Shown here in pieces: positions 10,872 to 21,692 of a stretch of 64,000 nucleotides of DNA. The notes below the pieces were generated by a model that was not told where the DNA came from, did not search any database, and saw only the letters and a list, made by a program, of their open reading frames with translations. The position numbers were made by a program, and so were the translations under genes. Numbering within the stretch: position 1 is the stretch's first letter; the number at the start of each line of letters is the position of its first letter. The DNA lies in contig NW_002476351.1 in assembly GCF_000189635.1 (NCBI RefSeq), positions 310,001-374,000 of the forward strand, in the 5' to 3' direction. The stretch comes from Tetrahymena thermophila SB210. Lineage: Eukaryota; Ciliophora; Oligohymenophorea; Hymenostomatida; Tetrahymenidae.

Positions 10872-13836
10872 TCATTTACGAATAAATAAATTAGCTGCTA
10901 ACATACAAACTATAGTTATCATAATATATTCGTTATTAAAAATAAAATGTTGAGCTGCGAAGACTTATTTATTTAAAATAATCAATAGTTGGCCAATACA
11001 GCTGAATAGTAAGCAAATAGCTGATATAAATATTGATCCTCTTTTTATTTAATATATACTTGAATTAGTAAAAGTTTCAATTGTTTGTTTGTTTTCTTAT
11101 TTTTCATTTTCTTCTATTTCTATTTATTCTTCATTTGTCTTTACTTTTATTAATTTTCTTTATTCGATATCTTCAATTGGCTTGTCTTGCTAATATTTGT
11201 TGAAAAACATCTGTCCTATAAAAGGTAGAGGGAAAAAGAATAGTACTACAAGGATTATGCTAAAATCTGTATGATAATATCTTATCTCTAAGTTAAGAAC
11301 CTAATAAAATACTGCTGACATTATATAAATGTGAACTTGAGTAAAATAAGAGTAATATATGTTTTCAATCAATGAGATTGCATAATTTAATAGGTATGCA
11401 TTTAATAAAACTATTGGAAAATAAGATAAACCTAATTTAAGCTGGGAATTTTGAAAGAATAAAATAATGAAATGATAAATTAAATTTTAAAAAACCAAAT
11501 CAATTTTAAATTCTTTCAAATAGAAATTTTAATTTAGTTGATACTGAAAGTAGCAAGAGTAGATATAGAATATCAACTTTATAGCAAAAAAGTATTCAGA
11601 ATATCCTTGTAGAGATAGAAATAATGAAATTATTATAAAAAAAGTAAAAATTAAGGTGCAATTCTTCATTCTTTTTGTCGAATTTTAAAGATACTTGATT
11701 TACTTGAAGTATATTACAAATATTATCATTTCACACAAAGAATTTATTTATTACAAGCTCAAAAACTAATTTCTGCAGTAAATTAATAAATTTAAAACTA
11801 CAAAAGTTATTAAGTAAAGCATTTTTTCAATATTTTTGTATACTTTAAAGGATTGATATATCAAAAGAATCAGAGATAATTAGCATCCATATACTTCTAA
11901 ATCATTTTTCTCATTCATGAAGTAACTATAACAACTATGTGCGGTCATTATTAGTATAAATAAAAAATCTTTGTATTAGGAATTCTTCCAAATTAGTTCT
12001 TGGAATGATTAAAAAACAATCGCCAAACAAACGCAAGCACCAAAAATAACACCAAATACTAATAATTTGTAAGAATAGAACTAAGTATCTTCATATAGAG
12101 ACTTTTAAATCAAATTTTGGATGTTCACAATTCTTGTTATAGTTTCTTCTAATCTTTCCTCAGAATAGATTATCACATCTTTAGTCTCGTAATAAAGTAG
12201 TATTTCAATATCGAATACTTTATCTATTATTTATTAAAAATAGCTATCATCGTAAGTTTATCTAATGTCTTGAATATATCTGTAGAGCTCTACTTGCTAT
12301 TACAATGTGGTGAAAGAATCTTGGAGAATTCTTTGAAGCATCTCAATTCTGTTTTCAAATTTGCTTTTAGGGTAAATCTCAAAAAGAGATCTTCCAGAAT
12401 TAACAAAAGATATGGGTATATTTAAAATATTAGATATTGTGCTTGATATCATACTCTCGTGTGCTGAAAATAGTTCTCCCTAACTAGAAATTCTGCTATC
12501 TGTTTCAATTCTTCTTAAGCTTTCTATGAATTTGTCATTTTTGATAAACCCTTTCTTAGTGTATGCAAAAAATAGAGCATTGCAAACCTTTATATTTTCA
12601 TTCCTACAGTCAGAATGAGAACCACTTTCTTACTTTCCATGATCACTGACAACAACCATAAGAGCATCATCGTCCATATTTTAAGCAACTTCTCTTAAAA
12701 TCATATCAATTCGTCTCTATGCATCTAGTCCGTTTTGAGTGTGCATATCTTCATTATGGGTAATTTCATCGAATAAACCTTCATAGATAAATAAAGTGTC
12801 ATAATTCTTTGATTTAATAATATTTATGTATTCTTAGACCCTTAAATTTTCACTTTATTTAAGTTACTCATAACTTTTATAATAAGGGTTCAAGGCGAAT
12901 TGATTAATTTTGAGCTAATAACCTAAATAATCATAAAGGTAAAATGTAAGGAATCCATAGCTTTCCTTAAGATGATCAGCTTATCCTATCTAATATAGCA
13001 ATGAATCTTGCATTTTGATTTGATGAGGGTTTTATTCCGGTATCTTCATAGAAAAAACAACAGGGTTTGTACCTTTTAAATATGTTTATATTTTTATTTC
13101 TGTCTTAGGTGGAGGTTCAATTTCTAGTCTTTAGAATACAGCAGATTCTGGATTCTCATTAAGAATATCATTGAAGATTTTCATCTGATGAATATGAATA
13201 TCACAATCTTCTTTTACATCTGGAATTTCTTTGATTCTGCTATCAACATAATCGTAGGTAATTCCATCTAAAATGATAAAAATGACTCTTGAATAAAGAG
13301 GTGTTTTCAAATGAGTAAAATTTTTTGGGAAGATAAATGATTCATCTCTCTAGTTTTTGGGCGATTTTTCGCTTATTTCAATGTAAGAAAAGGATATTTA
13401 GTACAATAAAACTGCAGTGAGTAAAAATAAGACTATTTCAAAAGCTAAAATTGTTTTCATTTTAATTCAAATTCTTCTTGTTGCTTTAATATCTAATTGG
13501 ATAGTTTTTATAAATTATTAATTTGAGGATTTACTCTAATTTAATTGTGTCAATTTTTTCAAAATTTTTGTTTTTTTAGTTTTTATTACTTCTTTATTTA
13601 ATAAACAGAATTATTTTAATTTTTAAACTAACATAAATACAGACTTTTTATTTATTTCAACAAGCTTTATTAATCTAACACTTATTTTCTTATTAGAAAG
13701 TACATATGTATTATTATTTAAAAACAAAACAAAAATTTGTCAATTTCAAAATATACTATCGAAAAATAGAGAAAAAAGATTGTTTTTAAATAACTTTCAA
13801 TAATATAATAAATAATAATAATACAAAGACAAATCA
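10490..13836. repeat. Tandem segmental duplication, unit 2 (~3.35 kb)
   Basis: Second copy of the unit at 7070-10440, in direct orientation and almost adjoining it. The gene starts are offset by 3370 bases and the stops by 3379. The shared upstream CACGCTA is at about 13829-13836. Boundaries are approximate. Confidence 0.75.
10872..13460 (-). CDS. GPI ethanolamine phosphate transferase-like protein, copy 2
   Basis: An intact 862-residue paralogue of the gene at 7493-10090, nearly identical over much of the catalytic domain and also intronless. All metal-site motifs are present: ILDGITYDY, PPKTE, D-EITHNEDMH and VVVSDHGKQESGSH. The second-shell residues differ from copy 1 (SEGMHS becomes NEDMHT; SESGGHFN becomes QESGSHSD), so specificity may have drifted while catalysis is kept. 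The membrane region is less conserved than the lumenal domain and ends with the same terminal helix followed by LFIRK and TGA at 10872. No frameshift was seen, so it is probably a working gene. The substrate is unknown, as for copy 1. Confidence 0.8.
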
Positions 13837-13929
13837 CGCTAATATTTTTTTTTCACTTAATAATAAAGGCTTAATTTCTTTTATGTTTTTTATATTTCCG
13901 GTTTACACAGATTTACCCCAAATTCTTAT

Positions 13930-15175
13930 ATACTTATGTATAATATTTTTTATCATTTTTTGTTATTGTGACGTACTGATCTAGTTTATTACTAAATAAT
14001 GAGCAAAGACATAAACTATTAAAAAATACATAATATATGCATATTTTATTTAATTGTATCTTAAGATCTTACAAAAATTTGTACTATCTGCTGCAAATAA
14101 TACATATAAGTTTAGGATAATTAAGGTTATATAAAAAACCAAAAATATTTATTAGATCTGATATTAGTTAGCATAATCTTAAATCAGCTATTTAGTATTC
14201 GTATCACCATACTATTTACAATTTATTATTTTCTAACTAGTTAAAAATGTAAAAAAGACTTGCATTGTTTGTAATTTTAATATAACATTTAAAAATTTAT
14301 ATCTTGATTTTAATTTTGAAGTCACTTGATTAACACAAAGATTGAATTTTGGATAAATATTAGATTAAAAAATTGAGGTAAAAAAGAAAACCTTACAAGA
14401 GACAATAATACATCATTAAAAATAAATAAATAAAAACTTTTTTCTAATATTTTTCTATACTATAATGAAAATAATTAGCAAGAATTAATTTATCTATTGC
14501 TTTAACTTAAAAAAAAAATTCTAATTTTAAACAAAATCCTTCAGTTAAGTTTTGAATATTCTGAGGGCTCAAATTTCTTTTTGTTTGTTAATTTTGTGAT
14601 TAAATAATAAAAAGTAAACTAATTATTTGATCTAAAAAAATTTTTTTTTCATAAAAAGATATTGGCATTTGCAGCTCAATCAATAAATAGTGGTTTGATT
14701 ATTTATAAATTTAAACATAAATTTCCAAAAATATTTTGATTTTTCTGTTTTTTAAATTAGCTGATTGTTTAATTTGATATTTTTTTTTACTACAATAGTC
14801 AGTCACCATATTCAGTATTTGTATCAATAATATTTTCTTAATAAAAATGAATATAAAAATCATGAATGTATATTTTAAACACTATTATGATTTTAATATA
14901 TATTCTTTATATCTTTTAAATTCATTTGATTCAAAATAAAGAAGTAATATTTAAAAGTAACTCATTATTTTTAAACTTTTTATGACTTTCTCACAGAATA
15001 TTTACAAATATATTTTCAAAGAAAGAAATATTTAAATCAAAACACATAACGCACAGCAAATTTATTCTTAGAGTATAATTTTTAGTTTTATATATCGTAT
15101 TTTCTTTTCACCTTTTTAGAGGTATGATAAAAAAAATTTCCAAATCTAATTAACAACAAATAAATTTTTATTTTT
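13930..15175. repeat. Imperfect direct repeat, copy A (~1.25 kb, noncoding)
   Basis: This copy matches 15385-16650 in the same order and orientation, at an offset of about 1450-1470 bases. Shared landmarks include TTTTTATCATTTTTTGTTAT at the left, GAATATTCTGAGGGCT in the middle (about 14555), GACTTTCTCACA near the right, and CACCTTTTTAGAG at the end. Substitutions and indels are frequent. Copy A has about 80 bases at 14048-14126 that copy B lacks. I found no frame that stays open in both copies, so it is treated as noncoding or long-dead sequence. Confidence 0.75.
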
Positions 15176-15384
15176 TTATTAAGATATAGGGGATTTGTGA
15201 AAATTGGAATAATAGGTTATGGGGTGTAAGAAAGAGGAATAAATTATTTGCTACTGTAAAATATGACAGAATACATCTTTCTCAATATACATAGAACAAT
15301 ATATTCTTTATTATTTACTTCACAATAATTTTAACATTTTTGTGAGTTAGTCAATTAATTTTTTTTATTCATTTTAGATTAATT

Positions 15385-16650
15385 TTATGTGTATAATTTT
15401 TTATCATTTTTTGTTATTTTGACATGCAGATCTAGCTTATTGCAAAAAAAAGAGCAAAGGCATAAACTATTTAAAAGCAAATATTTATGATAATTAAGTT
15501 TATCTAAAAAACCAAAAATATTTGTTAGCTCTGAAATTAGTTAAATTAATCTTATGTCAGCTATTTGGTATTCTTATCATCGTATAATTTATAATTTATT
15601 ATTTTCTAACTTAAATTAGCAAGATTTAAATTAAGATTAAATCGCTTGTTTAATCTAAAACTAAATTTAAGTGAATATGAAAACAAACAGGTTAACAAAT
15701 TTATTTTGGCCTCAAAAAGATGTAAAAAATGGTATGCCTTGTTTGTGGTTTTAATATAAAATTAAAATTTTGATTTTAATTTTGAAATCACTTGTAACAT
15801 GAAGATTAAATTCTGGCTATAAATTAAATTAAATAATTGAGGTAAAAATTACAAAGCTTAGAAGAGAATTCTAGATCCCAAAAAAATAATACATCTTCAC
15901 TAATAAATAAAAACTTTTACCTATTTTCCTTGTATGTTTTAATGAAAATAATTATCTAGAATTTATTTATTGGTGTAACTTAAAAAAAATCATAATTTTA
16001 AATTAAATCTTTCTGCGAAGTTTTGAATATTCTGAGGGCTGAAGTTTCTTTTTATTTGTTAACTTTTTTATCATAAATAATAAAAAGCAAACTATTAAAA
16101 TATTATTGGATTTCAATAATTTTTTTTTTCATAAAAACATTTTGGCATTCGCAGCTCATTCAGTCGCTTCATTATTTATAAATCTAAACATAAATTTCCA
16201 AAAATATTTTAACTTTTATGTCTTTATTTATTTAGCTGATTATTTATTTTGATTTTTTCTTTTTTTACTACAATAGTCAATCAACACATTCAGTATTTGA
16301 ATCAATAATATTTTCTTAATAAAATGAATTCAAAAATCAAGAAGTATTTTAAACTCTATTATAATTTATTTACTAAATACCTTTTAAATTTATTTGCAAG
16401 ATAAAAAATATAAAGAAGTAATTTTCAAAAGTAATTATTTTTTTTTAGGCTTTTTATGACTTTCTCACAAAATATTTACAAATATATTCTCAAAGAAAGA
16501 AATATTTAAATCAAAATACATAATACACAGCAAATTTATTCTTAGTGTATAATTTTTATATTTATATACCTACCGTATTTCCTTGTCACCTTTTTAGAGA
16601 TAAGGGAAAAAATATTTCTAATATAGGCAAACAATCAATAATTTTTTTGA
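15385..16650. repeat. Imperfect direct repeat, copy B (~1.27 kb, noncoding)
   Basis: Second copy of the element at 13930-15175. It carries about 100 extra bases at 15616-15716 that copy A lacks. Its right end runs into a less AT-rich island (16590-16805) that is not preserved after copy A. Confidence 0.75.
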
Positions 16651-17166
16651 GCACTAGCTTGTCAATAGGCTGGTCGCTTTTATGCGTTATTATTTTTTCT
16701 ATTTCTAATTTATTAACGCCTTCTATCAATTTGTGGTTTTTATAAATAATCTTCGTTAAAAAACATTTACCTTCGATTTAAATTAATGGATCTTAAATCC
16801 ATGAAATAGTATATCAAAAAATAATAACTGATAAAAATTTAATTTATTACTAATATCTTAATCTATAATTAATTATATTTAGTTTATTCAAATATATGTG
16901 TAAGTTATCTGATATATATTCTTTGAATTTTCAAAAATACAATTTTATGATTAAATTTAAATTTGCGAATCATTTTTATTTTTACCAACTTAACAAAAAA
17001 TATTAAGTAAATTAATTAAAATTATAATTTAGTTTATTAAAAAACAATTTACTCTAATATAAATTAAGATAAAAAGATTTACTATATTTACTTTTACTTT
17101 TTTTGTTAGCGCTTTCTACTTAAATAAAAGATATAGAAGAAGAAATAAATAATATTTTTTAATATT

Positions 17167-20100
17167 TCAAAATTTTTTTCTTTGATATTAATCAAGTAAA
17201 TTTTATTATTTTTCAGCCCATTTTACTAGTTTTTTTTTAATTTATCTATTTTTTTTATTAACATAAGACATGAAATCAATACCATCAGATTTTTTTACTT
17301 AAAGCAAATCTTTGCTGTATTCTAAAGCTTACTTAATATCATGCATTAATTTATTTACACCCTTACAAAAATATGGTTAATTTTTTATATTCAAAATGTA
17401 TTTAGAGTCTTCAAAATGATATGGTCTATTCTTGTAAGTGAATATCTCATTCAAGTTTTTAATTATTGGTTGTTATTTTCTATTTTTACGCTCAGTTTAT
17501 AAAAAGAATTCATTTTTTTCTTAAAATTCTGTGAAAGGATTCTCACGTCCATATTCCTAAATTTTAAAAACATTATATAAATAAATAAATAAATTGCTTT
17601 TATAGTAAAATTATTTAATTTACAGTTTAAAAAGAATCTTTTTCTTCTGAGTAATTTTTTACTGCTTTTTATTGATTTTCAATCATTTTTTAAAATTAAT
17701 TTTAATTCTAAACCTTTTTATATTTTATAATGAAATAGGCAATTATAGATATTATTCCAAAGATATTAGGTAGCATTTCCCACCACCTTTCAGCGTCGAA
17801 ATGAGTAAGATAAAAGGCAAAAGTCCATGTAAATTGAAAAACAAATATACTAGCTAATAAAAATTGCTATACCTTCTCATCTAATTCATTACCTAAATTA
17901 AACTTTACTATTCTTCTATTGAAAAACATCACCTAAGATATTTAAAAAGATATTTACAATTTTTTTAATTAAGCAAGTTAACTTATTTGTTCTTGAACAT
18001 TTTAATGATTGTTAACGAAATTAAAAAATTTATATAATAAAAATAAAATTTACTTTAGTGACAATATAGTAAAGAACCATTTTGATTAGTAAAATCAAAG
18101 AATAAATAGGAGCAATAGGTAAATAAAAGGCAGTGACTAAAATAGATGTAAGTGTTTCAGAATAAAATTTATCAAGCTCGAATTCAGGGAACTCATAAAT
18201 GCTGTTTTAAAAAGGTTTTTGAAATTAAAAGCTGTTGATAAAATAAATTTACTTCTAAAGATCACTTTGTGTTTTTACACTCTTATTTTTTCTGCTTTCT
18301 TTGTTTTTTTTAAATCTCTTTTTATAAAATTCTATGTCCATCAAGAAAATTTGAATTGGATTGATAATACTAAAAAAGAATGTAGTTAGCTAAGTGTTTA
18401 CAAGTCCAACTTTTATAAAATAAACAAAGAAATCAGCTTTAAGTAAAAATAAATTAACAAGCTAATTTTACATTCACTGAAAAATAAATGTTTGAAAACA
18501 GAACTGCTCTTATTTATAATTGAAAATACAATAATCTATAATAAGGTTTAGTTAATTATCTAAAAGCAGCTATTAAAAAAAATGTAGAAAGTTGCTTTCA
18601 TAGTTTTGTTTTAGAATTTGAGAAATCTATTTAAAGAAAAGAAATTAATATAAATTATGTTAGAAATATAAAAAAAGTTAAAATTGAATTGAACAATTCT
18701 TTAATTAAATTTAATTAAAATATTTTCCAAAGGTTGACAAATAAATTAATTGACAATTTTACTCTGTAGTTTTTTACAAGGAAAATGAAAGGACAAAGTT
18801 AACTATTAGTGTAGATAGAGACATAATAGATGAAACTGCATAGCTTTAAATGATACTTCCCTCAAATTTTTATGAGATTATATCTTGTTACTTGTAAACA
18901 AAGTAAATAAATAATAAACCCAGCATTAAAATAAAAAATAGAAAAATAATCATTTTTTTTTTCCTATTTAAATGGTCTTTGTAATTTAGGTTTAAGTTAT
19001 CCCATATTATTTCGTTTGGTTATTCAGCATCCTGTTTTTAATATAAAAAAAGTAAAAATTTCAAAATTAAAGAAAGCGACAAAAAGAATTTATTAAAATT
19101 TATATTAACACAAACTTACAACTTTATACTGGTTTGATAAAAAATTGTATTAAATAAATTGATTGATATATTTTTATTAAATAAAAATCTTAAAATAAAT
19201 TAAAAAAATAAAAATAATTAATTGCTTATTAATTTGTTTACCTCCAAATACCATTCGTGCTATTCCAAAAATTATTTTTTCATCTGTGATACTTACTACT
19301 TTTCTATAAAAATGAATTAATTGGTTTATATGAAGATCTTATTAAAATAAATATATACCATATTGTTTTTCAAAAATAACAAATACAGCTCCTGAAAAAT
19401 ATTTATTTTAACATTTTATATTTTGACTGCTTTATTGATTTTAAACTTTTAATTTTTCTTTAAATTAGATTAGCTTGTTTAAGACTCTTTTAATTTTATA
19501 TTCCTTGTTGAAGTTAAAATTATTGAATTCTATTTAGTCTTTATATTTTCTCATATATTCCTGCTTTTATAAAATTAGCTATTCAATCATGTTTTCATAT
19601 TTCCTCAATCTTTCTGTTTTATAGCATACTATAACTTATCTAACTTCTACATTCTTATTTTTTATATCTATCTGTTTAATTACACTCTTAAAAATTAAAA
19701 TAATTATATATAGTAGCTTAAAATAAATAAATAAACTTACTTTTATATAATTTGCTAAATTTGGATATTACATAAAATCCCATTAAATGTTATTTATTTT
19801 AATAGTATAGTTACTAGGACAAGAAGATTAAGTTTAAGCTTATTTGATTTTCGTTTAAATTATGATATACTATTTTTCAATAAACATTATGAATATAATT
19901 ATGGTCAAAAGATTCAGCATTTCAAGTAAAAATCCTTTATACTAGTTTGTAGAATAATTTCGATTTCCATAAGATATTTTTGTAGATTTAGTTTCTGTAC
20001 AATATGTACTAATTTCACATCTGTTATCAACATAATTAAAATAAGTAGAAATTATATTCAAAGCAAATATAAAGCCATATAACTTTATCATAAGTATAAG

Positions 20101-20587
20101 ATAACTAAAATATAAGGGATAGCCTGCTCCCAGAAAAAGCATATCTTTAATTTCCCATTTATACCATGGTTTCCTATTTTTTTCTATAGGCTTTGAACAG
20201 CATTTGCATATCTTTGCTGTATTTTATATTGCAATTCCAATCTTTGTCGCAGCCTATCCAATTTACATTTTAAAAATATTAGATTATTTTTAAAAAAGCA
20301 TCATAGTTAGCAAATATTTAAAATTATATTTTATATTTAGCTATTAAATAAAATTACTCTATGGTTGATTGCATCTTAGTAGCAATAAGGTATTTTATAT
20401 TTATCAATTTCTTTAATAAGAGGCAAGTCAAGTTTATTTTCTTTAATGTAATTGTAAAATTTTGAGTTCTCTATTGACCTTTTTTAAATTTAAATTGTTA
20501 GAGAGCTTTCTAAATTAAAAATGCCTACTCTTCTAATTGAGGATCGATAAGTTCTGAATGACTCTCACTTCTTTTCTTAAAAGACAT
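17167..20587 (-). CDS. OSCA/TMEM63/CSC1-like calcium-permeable channel
   Basis: This is a multi-exon membrane protein of the DUF221 (osmosensitive/mechanosensitive cation channel) family. In order: a cytosolic N-terminus, a first membrane block beginning FLGAGYPLYFSYL (about 20110-20150), a cytosolic RRM-like domain in pieces (YTIKINNIQW about 19800; VCYKTERLRKYENMIEQL about 19600; AVFVIFEKQYGIYLF about 19350), the family hallmark EIIWDNLNLNY (about 19000), then further membrane helices (LTTFFSIINPIQIF about 18380; FELDKFYSETLTSILVTAF about 18150; last helices about 17750-17940). The tail is charged and ends at TGA 17167. At least nine exons are needed. The start at 20587 gives a reasonable N-terminus, but that frame does not join the next exon (YKIPYCYQDAINH, about 20350-20460) without a one-base shift or an unrecognised intron. 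Function in ciliates is inferred. Confidence 0.75.
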
Positions 20588-21692
20588 TTGAAAATATAAT
20601 AGATAGATGGTAATATATTTTTAAAAAATAACAATTAATTATTATTACTAGCAAAAAATAAACTCTTTTAATTTCTTTTAATTGCTTAATTTAATCTAAA
20701 CCAAAAAAATAATAAAGTAAATTTTTTAATAGTTAATTAGCTGGTTGTAAGAGTAACTATTATTTCTAATTTCTGTAATAATCAACTAAGAATATCTATC
20801 ATTTAAAGATACCATCTCATAATAATTTTCATTTTCCAATAATAAACAAATAATTCAAATTTTTATTTTTGAAAACTTTATTTGCTGATATTTATTTTAA
20901 AGAAGTAAAAGCAAATTTTGTCATTAATTTAAAACTATTTTTTATTTATTAAGCGAAAATTATTGATTCTTTAAGAATTTTTTAATAATTTTTTAGTTCT
21001 TTAAACTTTTCTCAATATTCAATAAATTTTTAAAAATAAATTTAATTAAAATTAATTCTTTTTGATTTTTTTTCTATCGATTTTAATAAACAAAAAATAA
21101 TTATTTTATATTTTATTTTTTAATTAATTAATTTATGTATTGTAATTTTTTGTATTTACTTAATTTAAGAGAAAAATTAAAACATAAAAATAAATATTGT
21201 ATAATTTTAAATTTTTAAGATATATTTTATTACAAAACAAATATTATTTAATATTTTATGGTCAATAAATTATATAAAAATCCATGTTATATTCATTTTG
21301 TATTTTTAAAAATATTTATTTTAATAATAAAAAACAATTAAAATTATGAAAATTAATTCACTGTTACTTAAAAATTGAAATAAAATATGTAAGTTCTGAC
21401 TTATAAATACATTAATTAATTGAAATATTTAAAGAATTTTGTAAATTATTTAACATTATTAAATAAATTACAATTTTTTTATCAGTAAATACTTCAAAAA
21501 ACGAAGTAAAATTAAATTACTTTCTTTATAAATTAAAAATTTTTTTAATTTAATAATTAAATTAGTTAACTTAATTAATTAGTTTGAAGTAAATTGTGAT
21601 ACAAAAAAAAGAATAAATTAATTAATATGGACTAATATAAGCTGATAAAAATCTAATGAAAAATAAAAACAAACTAACAAACAAACCAAGTT
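20588..21692. other. Intergenic, no gene seen
   Basis: About 1.1 kb of AT-rich spacer with long A and T runs. It should contain the promoter of the channel gene and the 3' end of transferase-like copy 3. No other signal seen. Confidence 0.5.

Larger units (their letters stand above)
13461..17166. other. 3.7-kb gene-poor region holding a diverged duplication
   Basis: No gene could be modelled. Up to about 13836 it is the 5' flank of the second tandem unit. From about 13930 it holds two imperfect direct copies of a 1.25-kb AT-rich sequence (annotated separately) and a short coding-like island at 16590-16805. The rest is simple A/T sequence. Confidence 0.6.

Noticed and set aside
13930..16650. 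Duplicated region as a pair of protein genes
   Set aside because: No frame on either strand is preserved in both copies and indels are not in multiples of three.
16545..16745. Plus-strand 66-residue standard-code frame
   Set aside because: It is antisense to the more protein-like minus-strand reading and shows no motif.
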